Counted from the stretch's first letter, positions 7,901 to 16,155 are shown. The stretch: DNA of 64,000 nucleotides from Candidatus Saccharimonadota bacterium (GCA_017432025.1 JAFRJX010000008.1:93786-157785); one strand, 5' to 3'. Made by a program: numbers and translations. The notes: a model not told the origin generated them from the letters alone.

Positions 7901-7909
7901 TGCTATAAT
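7901..7909 (+). promoter_or_regulatory. Extended -10 promoter upstream of the lysis genes
   Basis: TGCTATAAT at 7901-7909 is an extended -10 box. A second, stronger-looking box lies 37 bp downstream, so this may be an accessory promoter for the lysis/tail-tip operon. No clear -35 is seen. Confidence 0.4.
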
Positions 7910-7937
7910 TAGGCTGTTAGTGCCTCGTCCATGATTG

Positions 7938-7965
7938 TGATATAATTAAGTTAGACTGATTGCAC
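7938..7965 (+). promoter_or_regulatory. Late promoter with conserved start-region tag (copy 2)
   Basis: TGATATAAT provides an extended -10 (TATAAT 7941-7946). Seven bases on, GACTGATTGCAC (7954-7965) repeats the copy-1 tag with one A-to-G change. The 3' end of the tag again forms the base of a terminator stem. The downstream genes are holin, endolysin and the tail-tip proteins. Confidence 0.65.
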
Positions 7966-7990
7966 TTCTGCTAGAGCAGAGGTGTTTTTT
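7963..7990 (+). terminator. Leader terminator directly behind late promoter (copy 2)
   Basis: CACTTCTGC (7963-7971) pairs with GCAGAGGTG (7976-7984), nine pairs with one G-T, loop TAGA, then TTTTTT. The loop and upper stem differ from copy 1, but the geometry (tag, stem foot CAC/GTG, U6, then TGTT) is kept, which argues for selection on structure. Confidence 0.7.
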
Positions 7991-8017
7991 GTTACCAGCC
8001 TAACGAAAGGAGCTTCT

Positions 8018-8260
8018 ATGGCCAATATACAACCAATCAAAACAAGTCTCACAGTTCAGAGGAAACTGTCGCTTGCAGCAGGTATCCTATCCGCTATTGC
8101 GACATTTGTCTCATTAATCTCGAAAACGTGGGGTTTCGCAGGCGTAGGAGAACAGATCGTAACAACTTTCCTTGCTGCTAACACCGTGATTAATATGTAC
8201 TTCTTCGGCTCAACCAGCCAAAAGATTACGGAGGATAAGAAAGATGAAGGCAGTAAGTAA
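8018..8260 (+). CDS. Putative holin
   Basis: An 80-residue protein. The ATG at 8018 has a strong CGAAAGGAG site, so it is preferred over an upstream in-frame ATG at 7982 that lies in the leader terminator. Two hydrophobic segments, LAAGILSAIATFVSLI and VTTFLAANTVINMYFF, precede a charged C-terminus EDKKDEGSK, the layout of small class II holins. It overlaps the endolysin start by 17 bp. It would form the membrane lesion that allows lysis. Confidence 0.65.
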   Translation: MANIQPIKTSLTVQRKLSLAAGILSAIATFVSLISKTWGFAGVGEQIVTTFLAANTVINMYFFGSTSQKITEDKKDEGSK

Positions 8261-9164
8261 GTTTATCAGACGAAATCTACATTGGTTTATCGTGGGAGGA
8301 GTATCAATCCTCTGCGCTTTGTTTATAATCTTTGGTCACACATCGGAGAATGGGCAATACCGGACTCTCGATGGCAATGACGCGCAGATTCCAGAAGCAA
8401 CCACCAAGTTCATAGAAGATGCAGAAGCGGCCATGTACCGCATTATGAATGAAGATAGGCCAACCGATGAAGCTACTATGCAAGAGGCTGACGAAGCTAC
8501 CGGTCAAGGTGGTTCAGTCACGCTGGAAACCGTAAAGAGCCGGAGAAAACCGGATGGCGATACAGATAATGGGAATGGTTGGCAATGTTCCAAATATACC
8601 GCTTATCTGGCCACAGGAAAGAAGGATTATTCGTCCGCTCATCCTGATTACGGACCGCGAAACGGAAAAGATATTGCCGCTTGGCTTGTGAATAACTACG
8701 GTTGGAAGTATATTGACACGCCTATTGAGGGCGCGATTGGTTCTGGTGGGTTTAATACTCAATACGGCCACACAGCCATGTATCTCTACTCTACCGGAAC
8801 AAATACTGCAATGGTGAACGATGCGAATTATGTGCCGCTTACAGTCGCAACGCACAATATGAATATTAGCGGCTGGGTATGGGTTGTGCCGGGTGATTAT
8901 ACTCCGGATCCAGAACCAACGCCAACGCCAACTCCGACACCTACACCTGAACCAACGCCGGTTTCTGGTGATATAACCTATGTCGTAAGGATTGGTGATA
9001 CATTGGGCGGAATCATTCGCAGCAACGGATATACTGGGAACAGATTATTCGGAGACGATGGTTTAGCACAGGCTATTGCAGAGAAGAATAACATCCCGAA
9101 TCGTGGGCTGATTTATCCGAATCAGACCATTATTCTTTACCGAAACCTAATGAATTCATATTAG
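8244..9164 (+). CDS. Endolysin: TM anchor, CHAP amidase/peptidase, LysM
   Basis: A 306-residue protein with an N-terminal membrane helix (WFIVGGVSILCALFIIF, about residues 13-30), a CHAP domain with its catalytic cysteine in WQCSKY (about residue 114) and histidine in YGHTAMY (about residue 175), a repetitive Pro-Thr linker (about 222-240), and a C-terminal LysM domain (ITYVVRIGDTLGGII ... NIPNRGLIYPNQTI). The domain set indicates peptidoglycan cleavage with wall binding. The N-terminal helix suggests either a signal-anchor form released by the holin or a virion-associated form. It overlaps the holin gene and precedes the tail-tip genes. Confidence 0.88.
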   Translation: MKAVSKFIRRNLHWFIVGGVSILCALFIIFGHTSENGQYRTLDGNDAQIPEATTKFIEDAEAAMYRIMNEDRPTDEATMQEADEATGQGGSVTLETVKSRRKPDGDTDNGNGWQCSKYTAYLATGKKDYSSAHPDYGPRNGKDIAAWLVNNYGWKYIDTPIEGAIGSGGFNTQYGHTAMYLYSTGTNTAMVNDANYVPLTVATHNMNISGWVWVVPGDYTPDPEPTPTPTPTPTPEPTPVSGDITYVVRIGDTLGGIIRSNGYTGNRLFGDDGLAQAIAEKNNIPNRGLIYPNQTIILYRNLMNSY

Positions 9165-9174
9165 CGGAGGGGCG

Positions 9175-9288
9175 ATGAAAGGATTATATGAAATTTCTAC
9201 ACAGAGCAAAACAACGGAACAAGCTTCCGGCTGGTTTGCGCTACATCAAAATACCGATAAAATAAGGAGGATTAATAATGGCATTTAG
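9175..9288 (+). CDS. Small phage protein (37 aa)
   Basis: A short frame with a strong GCGGAGGGG site just before its ATG, encoding MKGLYEISTQSKTTEQASGW and 17 more residues, ending inside the start of the next gene (11-bp overlap). The ribosome site and tight fit between endolysin and tail-tip genes support it. It may mainly provide translational coupling. No family is recognised. Confidence 0.42.
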   Translation: MKGLYEISTQSKTTEQASGWFALHQNTDKIRRINNGI

Positions 9289-9652
9289 TGGAACGCTGTT
9301 GACGATTGGAAGCACAGCAATTTCTGGACTAAGGTCGTATTCTGTCCAATACAACAAGCTTTGGAAGGATGCGGAACGCAACATGGCCGGCAATATCTCG
9401 GCCAGCTTAATCGGAGTATTCCCGAAATTGTTGCTCACATTCAGGGATGGGCTTACAGAAAATGAAGTTTCCAGTATTGCTGCATTACTTAATCAAGATT
9501 ATTTCTCGGTTACATATTTCGATCCACAGAGCAAGGCAACCAAGACCGCCAATTATTACGCCGGCGATTATGAGTTGCCAATGCTTGATAAGGCAAGAGG
9601 GCTGTATAAGTCCTTCAGTGTGAACTTAATCCCAGTGAGTAAGAGGGTATAG
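9278..9652 (+). CDS. Tail-tip protein (DUF6711-like)
   Basis: A 124-residue beta-rich protein starting MAFSGTLLTIGSTAI with an AATAAGGAGG site. The pattern of an early strand, a segment around NISASLIGVFPKL, a helix ENEVSSIAALLNQD, then YFSVTYFDPQSKATKTANYY fits small phage tail proteins of the DUF6711 type found just before the large tail-tip hub gene. It is probably part of the distal tail; the family call is moderate. Confidence 0.55.
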   Translation: MAFSGTLLTIGSTAISGLRSYSVQYNKLWKDAERNMAGNISASLIGVFPKLLLTFRDGLTENEVSSIAALLNQDYFSVTYFDPQSKATKTANYYAGDYELPMLDKARGLYKSFSVNLIPVSKRV

Positions 9653-9653
9653 C

Positions 9654-11630
9654 ATGATTAATGTATCAGATAGCTTTAAGACAGCCGCAACCGCTCCAGT
9701 AAAGAGAGTTTCGGCGAGCATAGTAGTAGATCCATTTGGCGGCAGCCCTGTAACGATTTCTGATACAGACAATCTTATTTCGTTCTCTCTCGAAAGTACC
9801 GGTGAACTATTTGGCTCTGTAGCCACAGTCGCAACGGTCAAGTTACTGGGTTCAGACTATGATTTAATTGGCAAGACAATTCAAATTACTTACAGCCTGC
9901 TCATTGGTAATGACAGCTATGAGCAGATTGATTATGGGTATTTCACAGTGACCGAGGCACCGACCAAGAAGGGCTCCGAAACAACGACCATCAAAGCCAT
10001 TGGCAAAATGAGCGAGATGCAGAATGTTGGTTACGAGGCGAATATTACCTACCCGATTACCATTGCGAATTTGGCGGCTGCGATTGGTGATAGGTTCGGG
10101 CTAACAGTGGCGGATATGACCACGCTGCCGAACTACAGCTACACAATTCAAGAAGATTTATATTCCAATATCTCGTCCGAGAACTACCGCAACATTTTAG
10201 CCGAGATTGCAGGCGCAACGGCTTCTATGGCCATTGTAGACAACCGTACTCAACAGATTATATTCAGACCGCATCAAACGACAGTTCAAGGCTCACTCGA
10301 TTACGAGAAACTGAAATCATTGACTGTGAGCTCACACTATGGCCCAGTGAACTCCGTAGTGCTCGCTCGCTTACCACAAGAGGATAATATTGCCGTTACT
10401 GACCAGCAAAGCGTAGAGGACAACGGTTTGACCGAAGTCAAGCTCGCTAACAATGAAATCATGGACGATGACCGCACAGCGTTTATCAGCAACCTACTCA
10501 CAGCCGTAGATGGCATTGAGTGGACCGGCTTTGAAGCTACAACGGTTGGTCTCGGCTGGTATGAATGTGGAGATCGCCTTGAGTTTGAAGATGATCAAGG
10601 CAACCAAGTCGAAGGCATAGTCACCTACCACAAAATCACAGTGGACGGCGGAATTAAGGAAGAACTCAAAGGCGTTACTCCGGAAGAAAGCACGACAGAT
10701 TACGCGCTGGCCGGTGGTGTTATGAAAACCATCTACAATACCGAGATTAAGGTAGACAAGCAGAACCAAGAAATCCGCTCAATCGTAGAGGAACAGACCA
10801 GCTTTGAGAACCAAACCAACTCTAATTTTACGAATATCACACAAAATATTACTTCAGTAGTTACCAGCGTGCAGAATTCCGGTGGTAATAACTTGATAAA
10901 AAACTCGGCTTTCTATCAAGTAGACTCCGATAACTTACCACTTTATTGGACATTATCAGGCGGCGGAACGTGGTCGGCGATACCCTCAGCGGATGCGAGT
11001 GCGAATGGTTCGCTCTCCGGCCAAGTAATCCAGCTGGCCAACAAAACTATTTCTCAGGTAATCACAGTAAAACCGGACGATGATAGCATCGCAGAAGCGA
11101 GCAAGACCTACTATTCGTTCTCATGCAGGATCAAAAAGACCGCTGTGGGCTCTGCAACCATTGCTTTGACGGATGGAACGCAGGAGGGCGTTTGGACTAT
11201 TTCACTCGGCAATAATGAGTCCTCAAATTACGGAGAGTTCGCTATAGAAGCTATTCTGCCGCACTCCACAGAACTTACTTTGACCGTTACGGCTTCAAAT
11301 GATAATGGCATCGAATTCTATGTGACTGACATGATGCTCGCAGTTGGTAATTATCGCAGCCAATGGACGCAGGCTAACGGCGAATTCTCAAACTCACAGG
11401 TGCAAATCAACATAGATGGTGTGACCGTCAAGAATAACAACTTGGCTGGATCATACACGAGACAGACTTCGCAGGCCGTTGAGGTATTCAAGAATAATCA
11501 GCTTGCCGCAATGGTGAGTTCCGATGAGGTATCAGCGAACACAGGTGCATTCAAAGACGAAATTGACATGCCACCGATTAAAATTGTAGCCCAAACAGAT
11601 GGCTGGGCATTCGTAAAGAAGGAGAGTTAA
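9654..11630 (+). CDS. Large tail-tip / hub protein
   Basis: A 658-residue protein whose ATG lies 1 bp after the previous stop. The N-terminal third (INVSDSFKTAATAPVKRVSA ... GYFTVTEAPTKKGSETTTIKAIGKMSEM) matches the hub-type layout of siphovirus minor structural proteins. A middle coiled region (QNQEIRSIVEEQTSFENQTNSNFTNITQNITS) and a jelly-roll-like carbohydrate-binding-type segment (about residues 430-570) follow. The end VQINIDGVTVKNNNLAGSYT ... IVAQTDGWAFVKK is typical of Firmicutes-type tail proteins. It probably links the tail to the receptor-binding fibre. Confidence 0.72.
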   Translation: MINVSDSFKTAATAPVKRVSASIVVDPFGGSPVTISDTDNLISFSLESTGELFGSVATVATVKLLGSDYDLIGKTIQITYSLLIGNDSYEQIDYGYFTVTEAPTKKGSETTTIKAIGKMSEMQNVGYEANITYPITIANLAAAIGDRFGLTVADMTTLPNYSYTIQEDLYSNISSENYRNILAEIAGATASMAIVDNRTQQIIFRPHQTTVQGSLDYEKLKSLTVSSHYGPVNSVVLARLPQEDNIAVTDQQSVEDNGLTEVKLANNEIMDDDRTAFISNLLTAVDGIEWTGFEATTVGLGWYECGDRLEFEDDQGNQVEGIVTYHKITVDGGIKEELKGVTPEESTTDYALAGGVMKTIYNTEIKVDKQNQEIRSIVEEQTSFENQTNSNFTNITQNITSVVTSVQNSGGNNLIKNSAFYQVDSDNLPLYWTLSGGGTWSAIPSADASANGSLSGQVIQLANKTISQVITVKPDDDSIAEASKTYYSFSCRIKKTAVGSATIALTDGTQEGVWTISLGNNESSNYGEFAIEAILPHSTELTLTVTASNDNGIEFYVTDMMLAVGNYRSQWTQANGEFSNSQVQINIDGVTVKNNNLAGSYTRQTSQAVEVFKNNQLAAMVSSDEVSANTGAFKDEIDMPPIKIVAQTDGWAFVKKES

Positions 11631-11631
11631 T

Positions 11632-13563
11632 ATGTCGACAGGATTAGGCGTTTTAGCGATTAGCAATACCTCCACATACATTCAGGGTGGTATTGATACA
11701 TGGATTACTGATAATGGTTCGTCAAAGACCGTTGATTGTTATCTCTACTTCCGTAGGACGAATACTTATTCTGGTCAGACTTATTCCTCGAGCACAGCTA
11801 TGACTGTCACGATTGACGGAACTTCGGCTTCGGCGACATCCGCTACGAGCATTCCGGGTTATAACAACGACTGGCAAGGTTGGTATGCACATTGCTCCAA
11901 GACGTTTACTGGAGACTCGCGCACGATTACGATTAGCTGGTCATCGTCTGGCGTAGGTGCCTACTTCAATGGTTCCGGTTCAACAACGATTACAGTGCCG
12001 GCTTCATATACGGATCCATCTACACCTTCAGTTACGGTGAAATCAAAGACTTACAACTCGGCTACATTCGGCGTAAGTATCAGCTCGTATGGTAATCCGT
12101 CCAGCGTATCCGGTAGATATATCGAAGCAGCAATTCTCGCTCAGAACTCATACGGTAACAGTTACCGGTATGCCATATCGAAGAATACAACCTCAGCCAC
12201 AATTACGGTCAATAACTCGTCAAGTACAGGTTCAACAGCGCTCACTATCCAAGGCAACAAGAAATACTGGTATGGTGGTTACGCATCAAATACGCAGCGC
12301 AATAAATCCACAGTTACCGGCACGCTTTACTTACCATGTCCGCCACTCTCTGCACTCTCACTTTCTTCGCAAGCGTATGCGACCTACAATACCGTAAATG
12401 CTGTGCTTTCATATACTCGCCAAACAGATGGTGGCGCAGAAACGAGAACCGGTAAATATCGCTACACAACGGACGGTGGAACTTCATATACCGACTGGAC
12501 TTCATTCGGCACCGTATCGAATACTACGGGCACCTTTACCGTTACGCTGCCAACCTCAAAGACGGTTACTTTGCAAGCTCGGTTAGATACTCCGAATGGT
12601 GGAGCGAGTGAAACCAAATCTGTCACGTTCACGACCAAGACAACTCACACTGCACCTAATTTCTCGAATTTCACCTACGAAGATGTAAATTCAACCGCAG
12701 TGAGCGTTTCTGGCAATAACCAAGTATTCATTCAAAGCCAATCGCAACCAAAGGTTACTATTTCAACCGCAAATAAGGCCACAGCAAACGATGGAGCGAC
12801 AATTACCGGCTATACGGCATCATTGAACGCTCAGTCCATTCAGATTGCTTACAGCTCGTCTGCGGCGGTCTCAGGCACATTTTCTAATAAGACTCCAACC
12901 GCTTCCGGAACTCTCGCATTGTCTGTGGCGGCCAACGACTCATTGAGCCTCGCAAAGACCGTAAGTAAGAATGTGACGGTGGTTCCATGGTCAGCGCCGA
13001 CCATTACCGCAAGTGCTACTCGTGTGAACAACTTCGAGTCACAAACCACGCTCGCAATCAGTGGTACATATTCGCAAGTCAAAGTTAGCAATGTCGTGAA
13101 GAATACGCTCGCAGTTGCTTACAGATACAAGAAATCAACCGACTCGTCATGGGGAAGCTGGACGAACAGGCCAGTCACCATCAGTGGTTCATCATTCCAA
13201 GCAACCGATTTGGTGCTAAGTTTCGATAATGAGAAGCAGTGGGATATTCAAGTACGCGCTGTGGATGCCTTCACGACTACAACCGTTTCAATTACATTAA
13301 GCGTAGGTAAGCCGATATTCTTCATTAGCTCAAACAACAAGTGTAGCATTAATCGGAAACCTACCAATTCGGCTGCCGATTTGGACGTGAATGGCTTGAT
13401 TTATTCGCAAGACCAGCCAGTAATGGCCTCACACGTGGGAATGATCATATTTAGCAAAACATTGACCACTGCGGCTGACGTACGCGCGATATACGGCGGT
13501 TATTGGACTTCGGACAGTAGTTTTTCGGCTTCCGGCGTTTATTGCTGGCGTAGGACTTCATGA
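11632..13563 (+). CDS. Tail fibre / receptor-binding structural protein (DUF859-like)
   Basis: A 643-residue protein rich in Ser, Thr, Tyr and Gly with repeated Ig-like strands, lying last in the late operon. It begins TGLGVLAISNTSTYIQGG and ends with a DLDVNGLIYSQDQPV knob-like segment and ADVRAIYGGYWTSDSS, features shared by DUF859 siphovirus proteins. Expected role: adhesion to the host surface. The C-terminus ends shortly after the IYGG motif, shorter than in many relatives. It meets the reverse-strand MazG gene with a 6-bp overlap. Confidence 0.7.
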   Translation: MSTGLGVLAISNTSTYIQGGIDTWITDNGSSKTVDCYLYFRRTNTYSGQTYSSSTAMTVTIDGTSASATSATSIPGYNNDWQGWYAHCSKTFTGDSRTITISWSSSGVGAYFNGSGSTTITVPASYTDPSTPSVTVKSKTYNSATFGVSISSYGNPSSVSGRYIEAAILAQNSYGNSYRYAISKNTTSATITVNNSSSTGSTALTIQGNKKYWYGGYASNTQRNKSTVTGTLYLPCPPLSALSLSSQAYATYNTVNAVLSYTRQTDGGAETRTGKYRYTTDGGTSYTDWTSFGTVSNTTGTFTVTLPTSKTVTLQARLDTPNGGASETKSVTFTTKTTHTAPNFSNFTYEDVNSTAVSVSGNNQVFIQSQSQPKVTISTANKATANDGATITGYTASLNAQSIQIAYSSSAAVSGTFSNKTPTASGTLALSVAANDSLSLAKTVSKNVTVVPWSAPTITASATRVNNFESQTTLAISGTYSQVKVSNVVKNTLAVAYRYKKSTDSSWGSWTNRPVTISGSSFQATDLVLSFDNEKQWDIQVRAVDAFTTTTVSITLSVGKPIFFISSNNKCSINRKPTNSAADLDVNGLIYSQDQPVMASHVGMIIFSKTLTTAADVRAIYGGYWTSDSSFSASGVYCWRRTS

Positions 13564-13878
13564 TTCTTTGACGAAGCTACCCTCAACCACTTTGCCTTTA
13601 CGATTGCGAATCGTTTGGTAAGCCATGTTGATACACTCGGATAAGTCGAGGCCAAGATGATGCGCCATACCTACCAATGTGACAAATGTATCACCGATTG
13701 CGTCTTTCATTTCATCGGTGTCTTTATTGCCGCGCGTTAGTTCGTGGGCCATCTCTCCGACTTCCTCGTTCAGCTTTGCGTACTGCATGATTGGATCCTT
13801 CAGGCCTTTCTCCTCAAACCATGCATTAATTCTGACTGTAAGGTCATTAATATCGTAATCTAAAAACATTGGGTTCAT
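13558..13878 (-). CDS. MazG-like nucleotide pyrophosphohydrolase
   Basis: A 106-residue protein starting MNPMFLDYDIND, chosen because TAAAAGGAGA stands before this ATG; an upstream ATG at 13938 lacks a site. The motif KLNEEVGEMAHEL (EExxE) and the later DEMKDAIGDTFVTL (ExxD) are the metal-binding residues of the all-alpha MazG/dUTPase superfamily. It would hydrolyse non-canonical or excess NTPs or dNTPs. It is the last cistron of the reverse-strand early operon. Confidence 0.82.
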   Translation of the reverse strand: MNPMFLDYDINDLTVRINAWFEEKGLKDPIMQYAKLNEEVGEMAHELTRGNKDTDEMKDAIGDTFVTLVGMAHHLGLDLSECINMAYQTIRNRKGKVVEGSFVKES

Positions 13879-13898
13879 TGTTTCTCCTTTTATATGTA

Positions 13899-13988
13899 TT
13901 AAAACACTCCTGTCGCATAAAGCATTATTGCCATACATAATGCAAAGCCAAAGATAAAACCAATTATGGCCGCGTCCATTTTACTCAT
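13899..13988 (-). CDS. Single-span membrane micropeptide (29 aa)
   Basis: Behind AAGGGGGTTAG, the ATG at 13988 opens a frame reading MSKMDAAIIGFIFGFALCMA then IMLYATGVF and stop. It overlaps the end of the preceding cistron by 8 bp. One hydrophobic helix fills the whole peptide. The strong ribosome site and coupling support it. The function is unknown; a small lysis- or exclusion-type membrane peptide is possible. Confidence 0.55.
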   Translation of the reverse strand: MSKMDAAIIGFIFGFALCMAIMLYATGVF

Positions 13989-14181
13989 TTCCTAACCCCC
14001 TTATTTGTTGGTAAGCTTCCCAGCAATACTTTGCGCAGAAGTGCCGGCCATGATTAACGACTATTTTGCGGTCTTGCCGGCGAGCTTCACGAAGCGCGTC
14101 TGTTTTATTCTCAATATCCGGAAACTCTGCGATAAGTTGGCCGCAGTAGTCACAAGTGATTTGAGTAATTTTATTAATCAT
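13981..14181 (-). CDS. Small zinc-binding protein
   Basis: A 66-residue protein with CDYCGQLI near the N-terminus and HGRHFCAKYCWEAYQQI near the C-terminus, giving a CxxC...HxxxCxxxC set that can hold one zinc ion. The middle is charged and helical (KTDALREARRQDRK). It overlaps neighbours on both sides within the early operon. The function is not known; phage transcription or host-takeover factors often look like this. Confidence 0.6.
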   Translation of the reverse strand: MINKITQITCDYCGQLIAEFPDIENKTDALREARRQDRKIVVNHGRHFCAKYCWEAYQQIRGLGNE

Positions 14182-14309
14182 TTTTTGCCCTTCAACTTCT
14201 TGTCAATATCTTTGCTAAGTTTCAGATACCATGGATCTTCCGTCTTTTCATAGAAGTAATCGACAAGAGCCTGTATTGTCTCAAGGCTTTGGCGCTCTTT
14301 AAGCAGCAT
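14178..14309 (-). CDS. Small hypothetical phage protein (43 aa)
   Basis: The ATG at 14309 has AAGAAAGGAGAG just before it; a longer in-frame version starting at 14423 would overlap the previous gene fully and has no site. The product is MLLKERQSLETIQALVDYFY plus a basic tail ending DKKLKGKK, an amphipathic helical peptide. No family is recognised. Confidence 0.5.
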   Translation of the reverse strand: MLLKERQSLETIQALVDYFYEKTEDPWYLKLSKDIDKKLKGKK

Positions 14310-14541
14310 TTTTCTCTCCTTTCTTCTTGTCTTGTTCGAACCTCGTTTTCCATGTCGCTTTGTCTGGATAAACGGTGACAAGAATGCCGTCTTGTATGAT
14401 GTATTTGTATCCCTTATGAACAATTATGCCGTTTGTGGGCGCGTTCCACTTCTGTACCTTATTCAGATGGCGAAGCAGATGAACGCAACCGCGGCGTTGC
14501 TGGAGGCGTTCAATGGCATGGAAGCTAACGGCCCGAATCAT
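14299..14541 (-). CDS. Small basic phage protein with HAIERLQQR motif
   Basis: An 80-residue protein starting at an ATGA overlap with the methyltransferase TGA (14538-14541). It reads MIRAVSFHAIERLQQRRGC and continues through HKGYKYIIQDGILVTVYP to a lysine-rich end. The R-x-S-x-H-A-x-x-R pattern recalls small RelE/DUF4258-type folds, but this is only suggestive. In the sequenced allele the methyltransferase frame also runs into this gene because of the poly-G tract, which would fuse the two. Confidence 0.6.
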   Translation of the reverse strand: MIRAVSFHAIERLQQRRGCVHLLRHLNKVQKWNAPTNGIIVHKGYKYIIQDGILVTVYPDKATWKTRFEQDKKKGEKNAA

Positions 14542-15015
14542 AGTTTTATCCTTTCGAGGATAATCGTAGAAATATCCGCTATTTTCATGACACAGCTCCC
14601 AAACGCCGGCGAGCTCGCTTTCTTGCCGAGCCCACTTTCGAATTTGATTCTTCCATTTGGCACATAAATTACCCCCCCCCCGTGGGCCCAAAATGTCATG
14701 GAAGCGCTTCGTGGTAATGAACTCAATCGGGAACAAAATGTAGATGTCGGCTTTGGTTTGGTTGAAAGTTTCCACCGCTTTCTTCAGAAACTCGTGCTTG
14801 ATGGTGAATGGTGGATTGATCCATATTCTTTTGTATTTCGTCCAATCCGCCGCAAGTCCATCGGTCTCTATGGTGTCGAAGTTCTCAATGCCAAACTCTG
14901 CAGCCTTCTCCTTCGTAGTTGCTGGATCGTAATCGAATTTGCCGAATTGTTCGACAAAAATCTTGGGCGTGTAATACTCGTTGTCTTTGGTGAATATAAC
15001 GCCTGCTTTAGCCAT
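14538..15015 (-). CDS. Dam-like adenine methyltransferase interrupted by a G10 tract
   Basis: The N-terminal part reads TKDNEYYTPKIF, FDYDPATT, RIWINPPF (a DPPY-type catalytic motif) and FLKKAVETF, as in phage DNA N-6-adenine methyltransferases. A run of ten C on the + strand (14672-14681) is G10 in the coding strand and shifts the frame. With nine G the protein would continue as VIYVPNGRIKFESGLG and KKASSPAFGSCVMKI, the usual family C-terminus, giving 158 residues ending at TGA 14538-14540, exactly overlapping the next ATG. With ten G it reads into the next gene as a 238-residue chimera. It is either a phase-variable gene or a homopolymer error. It would protect phage DNA or change its marks. 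Confidence 0.8.
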
Positions 15016-15506
15016 TATTTATCCCCCAAATATTCATCAATTATCTTTATGGCTTCGTCAAACCCTATGGCAAATTCGGCAGCGTAACCAGCCTTGCGCA
15101 GCTTAAACAATACGTCCGCCTGCTCTTGTAGATGCTCGTTTTTGTATTCCTTACCATCAAGCGACAAGAAGCGTTTCTTGGCTCTCGGCCCGGGGAATAG
15201 CGTCTCACCATCCTTCTTAAGCTCTAGGAATAAACCATTTGCAACCACTATCTCAGGCTTGAACTTTTTGCCGTTCATATCCACTGCGGTGAAATCAATC
15301 ATAACTGAAATGTCGCGGCGCTTTGGTTTTGCTATCAGTAAATCCGGCCATCCGCGTCTGTAACCGTTCTGACGCAGTTGGATTACGGCTTGTATTTTGG
15401 ATAGCTTAACTCCGCTGCCAAAGTCGGAATGAAACTGTACATCCGGATATTGTCGGCAGAGATATTCAGCTATTCGCATTTGTAATGATGATTCTTGCTG
15501 TCTCAT
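15015..15506 (-). CDS. VRR-NUC domain nuclease
   Basis: A 163-residue protein taken from the ATG at 15506 (MRQQESSLQMRIAEYL) preceded by TTGGAG; a longer version from 15587 overlaps the previous gene and is less likely. The core GYRRGWPDLLIAKP followed by NGLFLELKKDG gives the D and ExK residues of the PD-(D/E)XK fold as arranged in VRR-NUC proteins. It may process branched DNA during recombination with the RecE/RecT pair. It overlaps the methyltransferase start by one base. Confidence 0.8.
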   Translation of the reverse strand: MRQQESSLQMRIAEYLCRQYPDVQFHSDFGSGVKLSKIQAVIQLRQNGYRRGWPDLLIAKPKRRDISVMIDFTAVDMNGKKFKPEIVVANGLFLELKKDGETLFPGPRAKKRFLSLDGKEYKNEHLQEQADVLFKLRKAGYAAEFAIGFDEAIKIIDEYLGDK

Positions 15507-15507
15507 A

Positions 15508-15825
15508 TCAACTCCAATAGAACTGTGCATGGTCCGTAGCGTATGACCAGATGTCGTATGGCATATACATGCCGCTACAATGCCCACAATGGCACTTTAT
15601 CGGCTCTGTCGGCATCTTATCGGGCTCCAGCATGAAATTGTTGGCATAAATATCCATCGTCCATTTGAATATCTCCAAACGCGGTTGCTGGCACTCGGGT
15701 TGCCGGCCAAACAGCTCGACCATCTGCTCGGCACAGAAATCGTACAGGGCTTTCGCCTCACGTTTATTCCGGATGGCAAAAACACCGTAGCCATGCCGGA
15801 TGTAATACGCTTGGCTATGCCTCAT
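15508..15825 (-). CDS. Hypothetical phage protein with CxCxxC cluster
   Basis: A 105-residue protein starting MRHSQAYYIRHGYGVFAIRN; the ATG at 15825 has CGGAGG before it, so the longer form from 15900 is rejected. The N-terminal half is basic, the middle helical (ALYDFCAEQMVELFG), and KCHCGHCSGMY near the C-terminus may bind metal. It overlaps the preceding cistron by 11 bp. No family recognised. Confidence 0.5.
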   Translation of the reverse strand: MRHSQAYYIRHGYGVFAIRNKREAKALYDFCAEQMVELFGRQPECQQPRLEIFKWTMDIYANNFMLEPDKMPTEPIKCHCGHCSGMYMPYDIWSYATDHAQFYWS

Positions 15826-16141
15826 CGCCAACCTCCGAAGTCGCTTCAAAGGCGCATGTTTGACGCGCTGCTTCATTGAGCTTCTGCGCATCTTCTGCAC
15901 TCATATTTTCAAATTTATCACCCACGATTTTCTTTATCTCCTCTCCACATTTAATGATTGAATCGTGGAACATTTTGTCGTATTTCTCGACTGTCCGCTG
16001 GTATCTCTTGTCACTTGTTCCGGCTGTACTCGCCAATACACACTTGATGAGTGAGCCATTGAGTCCAACGAGATCTATCAAACAATCTAATTTCTTATCT
16101 AATATCTGGACTCTCGACCATAGCGAAATATCTTCTTCCAT
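15815..16141 (-). CDS. Hypothetical helical phage protein
   Basis: A 108-residue, mostly helical protein (MEEDISLWSRVQILDKKLDC ... EIKKIVGDKFENMSAEDAQKLNEA). AATGAAAGGATTAT precedes the ATG. It is the first cistron after a structured intergenic element (16158-16311). The function is unknown; the size and coil-like heptads could fit a small scaffold or regulator. Confidence 0.5.
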   Translation of the reverse strand: MEEDISLWSRVQILDKKLDCLIDLVGLNGSLIKCVLASTAGTSDKRYQRTVEKYDKMFHDSIIKCGEEIKKIVGDKFENMSAEDAQKLNEAARQTCAFEATSEVGDEA

Positions 16142-16155
16142 ATAATCCTTTCATT

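Noticed and set aside
14299..15015. A single 238-aa methyltransferase read straight from the sequence
   Set aside because: The C-terminal family motif lies in another frame after the G10 tract, and the last 80 residues are a separate gene with an ATGA start.
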